Positions 1-11,483 of a stretch of DNA of 64,000 nt are shown here, piece by piece. The notes beneath the pieces are model-generated. The model was not told the DNA's origin and ran no database searches. It was given only the letters and a program-made list of their open reading frames with translations. Each line of letters opens with the position of its first letter. Positions within the stretch are counted from its first letter, which is position 1. A program made the position numbers and the translations under genes. Source of the stretch: Ficedula albicollis (Eukaryota > Chordata > Aves > Passeriformes > Muscicapidae); the NCBI RefSeq assembly GCF_000247815.1, contig NC_021675.1:65987040-66051039 (forward strand). Reading direction: 5' to 3'.

Positions 1-1360
1 CTGATGCCCAGGCCTGTAATTAGCTTGATAGCTTCTCATTACTTGGGGTGCTAGCAATTAAAAGACTTCTAGACAGCAAACCTTGACTGGGAATCTAGAC
101 CACCTTTGGAAAGGCTGCCTTCCACCCACACAGAGATCACCTGCTTGGAGCAGGGGCTGCCTTGGCTTTCCTCATGAACACAGCTATTTCTCAGCATTGT
201 GGATGTGCAGATGTGGAAAATCTCTGGCTGAGCACAGCAGCATTGTACGTCAACAGAGGAATTCTGCCCACTGACCATATGGAGGATTGCACCAAGACAG
301 CTCTGATTAATCAAGTCAGAGGCAAGAGATGTTTTTAGCCTCAGACAAACTGACGAGAAAAACCCAACATGAACACCACAAACTCGCTGGGATCAGAGGC
401 TCTTTCTATTAATATCGTTTAACAGAAGGAAGCCATAAATTGCTCAGATCAAACACGGTTTTAATGTCAGCCTGCCTGGTACTGTGTGTTGCTTTCATTC
501 CCAAACAATATTCATGCAGCAAGCAGAGCTGCAGCTTGCTATTTGCACGGGTGTAGCAGCCACTACACGCTCCAAAGCATCTGCAAAGGATTGTGGGCTA
601 AATGCATCCATATGTCCTGCATGCCTGGGATTTACACTGGCTGCAGCTCTGGTTTGCCACAGTCTGCCACAGGATGGAGTATGGGGGGAAATTATATATC
701 CATACATATATGTATGAATTTCATGCTTACATCCATGGAAAAAAATCTTTTCATTTCCTTTAAATTGTGAACAGGTGTTGTCACCTTCTTAACTTGGCTT
801 CTATGTTACAGCTTCACGAAGGGAAAAGAGAGATCTACCCGAAACAGTGAGGCTTTTGTTAGCCAGAACATGATGCATTGATAAGCGTACTGTAAAGTTT
901 GTTATAAAATCAAATGAAACTAATAAAACCAAACAAAGATCTTGTAAAAACTGTGGACATTATACAGCATTAGCACCGAGCTACATTATAGATCTGGACT
1001 TGGAAGAAACAAAACTGCTGCCCAGTTGTGGTATTTTCCAGCCTTTTACACCCGTTCACCAAGACCATCAGTCAAACCAGGCATTGTTACATTTTTGATC
1101 AGTCATTTTTAGGATAGTTACAGCTAATACTGGCACTCACATCATCACCTTTTTACACAGTAAGCTTTGCAAGAACAAATTGTTATGGGCTGTTGTGACA
1201 TCAGTCTAGCGCAGCACTCATCAAAATGATGAAAACTAATGAAATTGTTTCCCTGTAGCAATCCAGCAATGGTCACACCTTTTCATTTTGGAATATTTCT
1301 TTCTTCTCCTTTCCTCTCCCAGGACAGTGGACATTTTACAGGACTCAGCATGCTGTATAC

Positions 1361-1516
1361 ACTGGGCAGGGTGTTTGTTGGACTCTGGGCTGGATCTCTC
1401 AAATAATGAAGAAGTGAAGAACCCTGAAATTCAGGGGGACTGGACAGGGTGTTTGTTGGACTCTGAGCTGGATCTCTCAAATGATGAAGAAGTGAAGAAC
1501 CCTGAAATTCAGGGGG
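1361..1516. repeat. 78-bp tandem duplication
   Basis: Units 1361-1438 and 1439-1516 share ACTGG.CAGGGTGTTTG at the start and TTCAGGGGG at the end, with about three mismatches. Confidence 0.95.
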
Positions 1517-1609
1517 TAGGAACATTGATTGTTTTTAGATTTCTTTTCACATGCTTGTGCTGGTAGGAACACTGATTGTTTTTAGATTTCTTTTCACATG
1601 CTTGTGCTG
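1516..1609. repeat. 47-bp tandem duplication
   Basis: GTAGGAACAT/CTGATTG...TTGTGCTG occurs at 1516-1562 and 1563-1609 with one mismatch. It abuts the preceding 78-bp duplication. Confidence 0.95.
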
Positions 1610-3263
1610 ACCCTGAGCAGCACCAAGCTTGGTCAGGGTGTGTGTCTTCATGCCTGTGCTAATAAACACCAAGAAGGGAGAGCCCTTGCTTGGGTGAGGG
1701 CATCATTAGTCAACAATGACTAACAATTTTCCAACTTCCAGTGGAAAAGGAGCTTCAGGTCCAAGTGAACAGCTTTCAGCTACGAGTTTGCACCAAAACA
1801 TGAAAATACTCACAGTTCACTGACTCCTCTGCCCATTTCCAGTCTCTTCCCACAGGCTGGCATGCAGGACTGCCTCACTTGGCCACACCAGGAGAGCAGC
1901 TCTTGTTAAGAACCAAACGCCAAACTACACCTTAAGGCAGGGTGACATGGTGACAGCTCATCACACATTGATTCCAAAGGCTGGGTCTGGGAAGGCTCCC
2001 CTTTCTTGCCCAGCTCCCAAAGGCCCAAACCAATCTGAGCTTTAATTAGCAACACAACCATTACTAAGCATCAGTGGCTATGGCCAGATCCTCATCTGGT
2101 GTTAATCACCCTGCGTGTGCACAGGAGGCCACCAACGAGGATCCAGCTGCTGGATCAGGGCCTTAACAAATTAAACACAAGCTTTGTAACTGTTTATTGT
2201 CACAAGGAACTCTTCATTTCCATATAACGACTGACTAATCATCATTAGCCAGGATTATATGCCCTGTGATTGTGTTAATGGTCCCACTCTGGATGGACTG
2301 CCCTTTACACTCCATGCTGAAGTAAATGCACTAAGGACATTTTACTAACTCCATGCCATGATCAGCACAGGCTACACCACCTTGTTCTCAAATGCACAAA
2401 CTGCATGTTTTCTCCTTTTATTTTCGAGTTGTTGACTCGTTTCAATTTTTGCTTAGCATTAGCAGACCCTTGGTGCACACATTGCTGACTCAGTGTTGAT
2501 TCACATCTTCTTGCTGAGCACATCTCTCTCTGGTCCCCAGAGTTTCTTAAGAGGCCAAAATCCAAACATAAATGAATTTGTCATGCTTTTCCAAGATGGC
2601 TGGTGGCACCTGACGCTGGGCTAGAAATGTTTTCTCAGCTTTTGCACTGTAAATGAGTTCTGAGACACGGATTGATGACTTCATTGCAGAAGTGTAATGC
2701 AAACCATGTTTTACTGTACTCAGTTTTTTTCACACAGTATTTTCTACTGCTACAAGCAGAAAAAAGAGCCTAAGTATAAATATCCATTCAGACAAGGCCA
2801 TGATTTTTTTCAGGATACTTATGCTGACTGTTAAAAAAAAAAAGGTTATTTTAATGCAAATTTTTCACACATGCCTGTTATCAAAGAGAGCTGTCTTTGG
2901 ACAAGCTGTAAAAAAGCATAAAATAGCAGTTGGCTCAGCAGGAAAAAGCTACTTTAAAGATAAATCATCTGATGTCAGGGCAGATTCTTGAAGCAATCAA
3001 TTGCAATAGACAGACAGCAGACATTTAACAGCAAATTTGATTTGTCTGAGAGTGAGATGCAGCTGAAATTCTGAACAGCCCATCAGTGGTTCAGGACCAC
3101 AAGCTGCACTCTCCCCCCTGTTCTCTGCATCAAGATTTCCCTACTCTACAGCCCCAATGGGGCCAAGGGGCTGAGAGGGCCAGGCACCAGAGGGGAATAT
3201 GAACTAGATAGATGATGGATTCTTCACCAAAATATTCCTAAAAAAAAAAAAAAAAAAAAACCA

Positions 3264-4158
<895 letters not shown>

Positions 4159-4174
4159 AAAAAAAAAAAAAAAA

Positions 4175-6280
4175 CAAAAAAACAACTGCAGCAGTAAGAG
4201 ATACAGGGCATGAAAATGAAATGCAGGAGAAGCTGTTTCTTGGACTTACATGTTGATTATTTTTTGTGCTGAGATGCGCCCAAGCAAGGTGCGTCCTTGG
4301 CAGTTTACAAACACCAAGTGCAGCAAGGAGGTGACAGTCCCAAACCCTGCTCTTGTTGCTGCCTTTTTTTTTTTCTTTGCTACAGAAAGCAGTAAGAAAC
4401 ATGGATGCAGATGTGAAAAGAGAGACAGTTTGATCTTTCATCACCTGGTTGAGCAAATGATGCAAGAACTATTTACTGGCAGCACCTGCAGCAATAGCCC
4501 CACATGTTGTAATGCTGGCACACCTCACAGGATTTGGCCCACAACACTTCTGCAGGTGAAAAGTCCTCTGTGTTGTGTATTAGTGAAAGAGGTCATTATG
4601 TTACAGCATAAATATTTACCTATAGTCCTTCCTACAGCTGTTCACAAACAATTTTCCCTTCAGAGAATGTCCAGACTTCTGGAACTCGGGATACTGTTTA
4701 TTATTGCAGAGAGAGCAGTAATGGAGGTCCTCCAGCACTTCCATGTTAGAATACTTTGTTTTCTAAGTTATTTTTAAGTCAGGAAAAGCTCACCCACTTG
4801 GGCTAGGATTTCCCAGGGAGGGCCTGGTGGCTGGAGTGTGGCTCCATGTGTGCAAACTCGCAGTTTCTCCAGGCTGGCCACAGCTCAACAGAGGCTTCAG
4901 TTACACCACCACCTGCTTTTCTTCTTTTTTTTTTTTCCCTGCAGAACATGCCTCCTTTCAGCACAAAAGGTGGACAGTTTTCAAATAAGGAGTAGCTATT
5001 CAGCATTTTCTTTCTTCCTCTTTAGCCTTAAGTTTCCTTTTAGAGAACACTGGCAAGGAATTTTTTAATTATGCAGTAAAGAAACCACAGGTTTCAACCA
5101 ACCATCTATAAATGAAATAAAATTACTTTTCACACCTTTAGAATTAATTCAGCTGAGGAAAAAAAGTTAAGATTTCATGGGCATCATTGTAAATATAATT
5201 TTTGGGGAAGGTACAGCACATTTGTTTTGATGCACCACACATAATTCTCCAAAATAAGGAACCATTGTACTTAATAACTGCAATGTAATTAAATACTGAT
5301 TAAAGTTCCTCTTCCAGCATTTGTAAATCCATCTGCAGTGTAATTGGCATCCCAAATATTGCGGTGAGCCACAAAAACTATTAAGGATAACTAAGAGAGG
5401 AAATTGTAGTTTTGACTTATATTGGTAATCTGCTTTTACTGGCTTACATTTTATGCAGGGCTGCATTACAGCAGGATTCCTTGGATCTCTGGGATCCAGG
5501 CCCTGCAGTCTGAGAAGATGGGGAAATAAGAAGGGAAGAAACCAATTGCTACCATCTGGGCAAAACCTTTGTTTTGAAGATCAAAACCCTAGAATAAGAG
5601 AAGACTCACTTCCAAAAGAGCAGCTAGGAAGATGCAAGATTAGGAGGAAAAGACTTTAGTATGTTTTATGAAGGAGGAATAGTCTTTTAGGGAGAGATTT
5701 AAGAGATTTAGACTCAGCTCTGAGCCTCAGCTCCTATTTTATGTGGTCTTGGCCTAATTACCTGGTCTCTTTATTTCAGTTACCATCTGCAAAATCACTG
5801 CACTTCCAGACTGAGAGATTCTCCAGCCAGGCAAGCTGTGGTCCTGTCTACCAGAGATGCAGAGACTCACCTAAACCTGCTCTGCTCCTGCACTGAGCTG
5901 GCTGGTTGCAAGCAAGATCTGTCCTGAAACCACAAAGGGACATTCAAACAGTCTAATAACTGAATTATTACATCTCACAGAGCCCAGCCAGGGAGCTCAT
6001 CTCTGCCACATCTGCTGGCCCCCACCAGTGCTGGAGGATCCACTGACCTTTTTATTCCTTCGTACAATGTCCCAGATTTTTGCTGGCTCTCTGTACTACT
6101 ATGGAACACAGTGGCTAGTAAAAGCTAAGATTAGTAAGAGTTACACAGCACTGAAAGCAGGCAGAGAGGTTGGATGCTGCTGAATTTTGCCACAGCTCTC
6201 TGTAGGATTTGGGTAAACCATCACCTTATTCTGCTCCATGTAAATAACACAGGGGTGACAGTTCCTCACTTGCCAGTGGT
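4175..6280. other. Non-coding region between the G run and the duplication
   Basis: Unique sequence with A/T runs. A 175-codon plus-strand ORF (4250-4777) has low-complexity and no recognisable family, and I treat it as chance. Confidence 0.5.
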
Positions 6281-6281
6281 G

Positions 6282-8975
6282 TGGCAGAGCTCAGCTATAG
6301 TTACACAGCACAACCCCAAAACCTTTCAATAAGCTACTGAATATTTTCCAGGTATTGTTGATTAAATTTCCAGAATGCTCTCATGTCAATATCAATTATA
6401 TTCTTTCAAGCCCTAGTGTTTTGTGAATCATTTAATGCTGCTCTACATCTAATATCTTAACCACCTTGCCCATGTCTGACACCTGTGGGGTTTTACATGT
6501 TTGGTGTTAGCAGTAAAGCTGGAATAAGAGGGGTTTTTCTCCTTTGAAGGAGTGGGAAAATAGAGAAGCCATATGGTTCAAAAAGCCTAAGGAAGTTTGT
6601 GCTTTCCAGAGCACAAACAAAACAGCTCCATCAATTTGATCTTCGTCGTCAAAACTGACATGCAGTTGGTTTTAAAACACTGCCTCCTTCTCAAAAACCA
6701 ACAAGGGATTGATTTTCTCTCAACCAAAAGCATTTTCACCAAGACGAACAAGAGCATCTGGTCATTGCATTAAATGTCTGGGTCCTTTGAAAGAGTAAGT
6801 CAGTGATACCTTGTGTTTACTTGCAGAGCTTGACAAGAAAGACACAAGGGGAACATTTGTTTTCAGGGGAAGCTGCTCCAGTGAAAAGCAATTGGTTTGA
6901 AACGCTACATGAACACAACTGTACCAGCAGAGACAGGGGATGGAAGTAATCCATCAAAAATGGTCTGAGCAGCAAGAATGCACAAGGGCACACTGTGAGA
7001 CGAGGAAAGAGGGAGCAAAGCAGTATGAGAAGTACTGGGTTTAGCCAGTATTTACAACAAGGATGTGTGGAAATGAATGATATCTCAGCCCATATGTCTG
7101 ACACAGATTTAGGTTAAAGTTACCCTTTTCTTGGCACTCAGGGATCAATATTTGTTTGCACAGGGTTCAATCTCACACCCACAGAGGCCAGTGGGAGGTT
7201 GTCATTTCCTTCCATAGATGCCTGATGAGGCTCTAAATAACCAGTGTTTGTGCCCAGGGTTTTTCAGTGCCAAATATAATGAACGCTATTGTTCTTAACA
7301 CAATTATATTTGATAATCCAATTTCCCTGAGCAAGTGAATTGAACCTCAATTCCAGTCCAACTTTTACCCTGTGCCTCCTGGCTTTTTGCTTTCATTTGC
7401 TTCTGTTGTGCTACCAAGAACAGGCAGAGCCTTCTTTGACTTCTAGATACCTTGATGCTTTTGCCTTGGAACAATGGCATCTGGCTTGAGCTTTATAGAA
7501 GATACAGGATGACACAGGAGATCAAAGACTTTGGCAACCTCCACATACTGCAAAAGCACAAGCTGGACTGAAGCAGTCTCCTATAGCATTCTTTTCTCCA
7601 CAGCAAAGAGTCTGGAAAGCACAAAAGGAGTCTGTATAGACATGACTCTGTACAACTATTTCCACTTCACCCTGTTTGTTCAGTGTAGCACAGAGAAATG
7701 CATGAAGTGGTTAAGAAAGAGGTGAACAAGAAAAGCCAAATCCTCGGACTATATAAACTATAAGACAACTTTTGCAGCTCCACGCCACTGATGCTACAGG
7801 AGTAGCACCCCCTCACCAGAGGGTTTCCCTCACAGAAACATCTCTTTCCAGATAAGATATTTACATTCTGGTCCCTTTCTTATACTGGCTGTGCAGCAAA
7901 GTGCACTCTCCAAGAATCACCCTGTTATCTGGTGATAATCCTCCATCAAGCAGCACCAAGTGTCTACTACATGCCCTGAGTCCACAGCAGATTCCCCTCC
8001 TGCTGCAAACAGGAAAAAGGAGAAATAGAACAAAACCAGGCCAAGAGCCAACCAGCAGGCAGCTGGAAACTGCCCTAAACTCTGTCCTCACTTCCACCAT
8101 CTCTGAGAAACAGAACTTTGTAGACCAGATGCTCAGGATGCTGGTCAGGTAAAAGGTGAGCAAGATATCTGATTTCACCCCCTGCTTTGTAACCTTCCCC
8201 CTGGCTCCCTCAGCATCCTCCAGCACACTGATTTTCACCCAGCTCTTTTCCTTCTCCCAGCCAAGCACCAAAGAGCACATTTCTGTGTAAGCCCCTGCAG
8301 AGGAATCTCTGATTACCCACAAAAATGTCTTTGGGAGTCTTTGGGAATGCTCAGCCCAGCAAGTGGCCCCAAAATCTCATTGCTGGGCCAAGCAAGCCTT
8401 TTGAAGATGGTCAAAAGCATTTCCAGTGAACCCATGGTCACTGAAACAGCATCTGAAGCTTTTTTAATCCTGCCTCCCTCAAGAAGGTCTCTCAGGAGCC
8501 CGGGGTTACATGCCAGCTCAGAGCTTTGTTTCAACCCAAATATTATTATTCCTGAAGACACCATGCTTCATCCAACATCCAGTATGAATCTCCCTGCTGT
8601 GTGCTTTCATATGGGTGCTCCAACATTTGTTTGGAGAGCTATCCCGTTCCAACAGCAAACACAAAGATCAGTGTGACCTCTCCTTATCACACTGCCTTTC
8701 CTGTGTGGAATTCATTGTGATCTGGACCCCAGTGGCTGTTGCATCATTTCTGTTTGTGTGTAACCTCTGGCACTCTGCAATCTTATCTGCCTGCAGCCGG
8801 CTGCCGCAGAAGATGCGCAGCAGCACAGCTCTGGCAATCCTCAAGCCCTGGGAGGGCCAGCTGAGAGTGGAGGCCAGGGAATGATTAGCAAAGCAAACCT
8901 GCACTCACTGGCAGAGCATGGACGCCAGCCCTGCCTGCCCCCCCGGGCAGGTGGCCTCGCTGCAGCCCCACTCAC
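6282..8975. other. Non-coding flank 3' of Ig1 exon, copy 1
   Basis: Intronic sequence on the downstream side of the Ig1 exon in transcription order. I see no exon with plausible splice sites and homology here. Several ORFs of 60-150 codons occur, but they recur unchanged in copy 2 simply because the DNA is duplicated. No repeat family was recognised. Confidence 0.5.
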
Positions 8976-9248
8976 CGATGACGATGAGGGTGTAGTTGAC
9001 GTTGGCGCTGCCGAAGCCGTTGGTGGCTTTGCAGATGTAGGTCCCCGCGTCCTCGCTCTCCACCTCCTTGATTTTCAGCCCCTGCTGGAGGATGCGGAAC
9101 CTGGTCCAGCCGCTGTGGATGGTCCGTCCGTCCTTCATCCACATGGTGAGGGGCGGGGGGTCGCCCTCCACCGGGCACAGGAGCTTGATGGTCCTGCCCA
9201 GCCGCACGGACTGCCGGTGAATCACTTTGTCGGCGATCCTGGGGGGGC
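8976..9248 (-). CDS. FGFRL1: FGFRL1 exon encoding immunoglobulin domain 1 (copy 1)
   Basis: Internal coding exon of fibroblast growth factor receptor-like 1, a single-pass membrane protein with three Ig domains that binds FGFs and heparin but lacks the tyrosine kinase domain. Seen in the sequence: on the minus strand a pyrimidine-rich acceptor ending TCCCAG stops at 9249, then 273 bases stay open to a GTGAGT donor beginning at 8975. The 90 complete codons include the Ig disulfide cysteines (about residues 24 and 72), the core tryptophan (36), the DAGTY motif before the second cysteine (66-70) and an NYT glycosylation sequon near the end. The segments [23 protein letters not shown] and CKATNGFG match FGFRL1 Ig1 as I know it from vertebrates, rather than FGFR1-4. 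The exon enters with two bases of a split codon and leaves with one (phase 1-1), typical of Ig exons. The reading frame runs on into intron on both sides, but those parts are not coding. No other exon of this gene is visible nearby. Confidence 0.93.
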
Positions 9249-9547
9249 CTGGGAGAACAGACAGGAGCTGCTGTTATGACTTCTGCCAGTGACACAGTGC
9301 TGATTCAAAGCCGAGCCATCCATCTGGCCATTACACTGACTGCTATGCAGAATAAAAGATGCTTACCAAAAATTACTCACAACCCTGGCTGAAAGTGTCA
9401 GCAGTTACAGAGGGATACAGCAAGAGCTGAAGCTGCAGCCCTGCCATCAGCAGCAGCTCAAGCTAACCCATGAGGTTAAGACTTTCGGTGCTCTAGGCAC
9501 CAACAATCAGGTTATCTTCTAAAATGAGCAAAGCTGCTAAAAGGTTA

Positions 9548-9553
9548 TTTATT
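9548..9553 (-). terminator. LTR polyadenylation signal
   Basis: AATAAA on the minus strand, followed by a T/G-containing stretch. It lies downstream of the TATA box of the same LTR and would mark the end of R. It is also in the sense direction of FGFRL1 and could in principle end transcripts early. Confidence 0.5.
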
Positions 9554-9768
9554 GCAGAAGCACATCAATCTTAGTCATTAAAGTCGATGCTAAGTTTTGG
9601 TATAAAGTCCCAAATAGAAGCAGAACCTGTCCTTGCCAGGGTCCTGGGAAGCTGATATTACTGCAGCAGCTCCTGTCTTCTTCTTGGGTGTTGACTGATG
9701 AGGTGAACAAAAGCAAAAAAGCAATGGCAGGAAGAGTAGAAAAAGCACAAACTCTTACCAATACAAAC

Positions 9769-9778
9769 TTTTATATAG
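9769..9778 (-). promoter_or_regulatory. LTR TATA box
   Basis: CTATATAAAA on the minus strand inside the solo LTR. Its position upstream of the AATAAA signal in the same orientation is what a U3 promoter would show. Whether it is active cannot be told from sequence; transcripts from it would run in the FGFRL1 sense direction. Confidence 0.5.
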
Positions 9779-10252
9779 GATCTTCTCAACAAGCTAAGAT
9801 GCAAACTCAGACCATCACTCCTTAACATATTAGAATTCCAGTTTCTTAACATGCCAGGTTACATAGACTACACATATTACCTATTGTGTTCTATCTGCAA
9901 ATGCAAGCAATATTCTTACTATAGCTCTATTATGTCTAAGCACTGTCTACAGCTACAGTCCTGGAGCCTCTACTGAAAACATTAGTATGTTTTTCAACCT
10001 TCACTAGAACTCACACTTCTACCTTGATATTTAAACCTTTTACTCACTAAAAGCATTAGACTCATACTAAATACTAAAACTTACTTACTGACTTACTTAC
10101 TTATCCTAAAACTTAAACTTACACTAAAACTTACGCGTGAGTAGCTTAATGTACTTCAATCCATCCAAAGGCTTTAATTCAATCCTTACACTCTGATTTC
10201 TCTCTGAAAAATTCAGAGAGACCTCCGACTCACTGACTCCAACACTAACCCA

Positions 10253-11483
10253 CCAGGGAAGTCTGGTTCTGAGGCTCTATTGCTTTTCCAAAATTTCCAG
10301 CATTTTCCCATCACAGGAAGGAGCCCCATGCACAAACTGCTCTACTGTATTTGGCAGAGAAACTGTAGTTGTTTTAAACCTAACACCTGAAGGTAAAATT
10401 AGTAACAGGAGTGGTACTTACAACAAAACACTGCCCCCCACTCCCAAATGTTTTAATCCTTTCATGTTGTATGTACAGTAATTCCCTTTAATAGTCACCA
10501 GATGGGCTTTATCCAAGACACATAAGCCTGCAGTTGTTGAACAGAGAACATTCATTGGGTAGTGCTTCAATGAATGATACAGCTTAGCCTGGCATGTTAA
10601 CATTGCTTATAGTCCAAAAGAGGATATTTTTATAAATTTCCTTAGCAACCATGTCAGTTTGACCCACCTGACAAATATTTGCTCTTTGTAAAAGGTGATA
10701 ATTTCACACAAAAGAGAGTGTCCCTGGAATGTCAGAGTAAAAACACTGCCACATGATAACAGGATGCACTTGGACAGGCCAACAATCAGAAAAAAAAAGA
10801 AGTGATAAAGACTCCAACAGTGGGAATGGTCCCACAGCTGAATTCCAACTGAAATTCTTTCCCAAGGCTCTGAAAAGTTGAGAGTCTTTTTCCTGCATCT
10901 GCCTTTTTCTGCCTTCTCATTAGTTGCACAAGTTCTCTACACAGATTGCAATAGCAGTGCTCTTCCCAGAATAGTCTATTAATGGGTGTGATAATGAGTG
11001 CCCTGTTCTTGCACAAGGACAAAATGTTTTGCTAAGGATTGCTGATGCTGAGTTGCACCCAAAACCCACAAGATGTTTGTGGGATTTGGAACTGTTCCCT
11101 CATATTTCACTCCTGTTCCTAGCGTTTTACAGGATTGGGCCAACGGGGGATAAACTACAGAGCTCATATTTGCACTTCCTCATGACTAATTCCTATTATT
11201 CCAAAGCCTGCCTGATTTTTCCTCAGCATGACTAAGGCAGTACACACAGTCCAGCTCCTGAATTACTCCAGAGCTGTTGCAGTTTCTCATGTTGAATCTC
11301 ACTCGTGAATTTTGCAGCTTTGCTGGTGAAAACAAATGCTGCTCAAGCTGAGAACAGAGTGGTGAACTAGCTCAAACTTATTGAAGAGTTTAACTTAGAG
11401 GCTGGTTAAACCCATGTGTCCTAGACAAACTCAGATTCTGATGAACTTCTAATGACCCAAAGTAAGGACCTTGAGAGCACTTA
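10253..11483. other. Non-coding flank 5' of the LTR, copy 1
   Basis: Intronic sequence between the solo LTR and the duplication junction. No coding or RNA feature is supported. The equivalent stretch in copy 2 is 15838-17068. Confidence 0.5.

Larger units (their letters stand above)
1..3239. other. Non-coding region, probably FGFRL1 intron
   Basis: Apart from the two tandem duplications at 1361-1609 I see no gene, RNA or mobile element. ORFs are short and show no recognisable domain. Confidence 0.5.
9471..10244 (-). mobile_element. Solo LTR of an endogenous retrovirus (copy 1)
   Basis: A 774-bp element flanked by the same eight bases, CTAACCCA, at 9463-9470 and 10245-10252. On the minus strand it begins TGTTGG and ends CTCA, so it has the TG...CA ends of a retroviral LTR. 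In the same orientation it has a TATA box (CTATATAAAA, 9769-9778) and, about 215 bp downstream, a poly(A) signal (AATAAA, 9548-9553), which fits a U3-R-U5 layout. No primer-binding site, polypurine tract or gag/pol frame adjoins it, so it looks like a solo LTR left by recombination. It sits in an FGFRL1 intron in the sense orientation. Integrase duplications are usually 4-6 bp, so eight is unusual; part of the match may be chance. The small ORFs within it are not viral genes that I can recognise. Family not identified. Confidence 0.72.
6281..11483. repeat. Tandem segmental duplication, copy 1 (5203 bp)
   Basis: Direct repeat unit holding the FGFRL1 Ig1 exon and a solo LTR. It begins at GTGGCAGAGC (6281) and ends at AGCACTTA (11483). 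Everything in it recurs at +5205 up to about 10279, and at +5585 afterwards because copy 2 has 380 extra bases. I found eight single-base differences: positions 6434, 6441, 7136, 7592, 8104, 9298, 11207 and 11324. Seven are transitions. Two bases (GG, 11484-11485) separate the copies and match neither flank, so the junction shows no long homology. Confidence 0.95.

Noticed and set aside
7861..8322. 153-codon minus-strand ORF repeated at 13066-13527
   Set aside because: Present twice only because the DNA is duplicated; no recognisable domain and no splice or start support.
9241..9247. Frameshift suspected in the G7 run at the start of the Ig1 exon
   Set aside because: The run has seven bases in both copies and the frame reads through to the acceptor as expected.
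8881..9295. 132-codon plus-strand and 107-codon minus-strand ORFs over the Ig1 exon
   Set aside because: Shadows of the FGFRL1 exon in other frames; the same holds for 14086-14500.
9549..9852. Short minus-strand ORFs with hydrophobic starts inside the LTR
   Set aside because: They lie in the R/U5 and U3 parts of an LTR; no resemblance to a gene I recognise.
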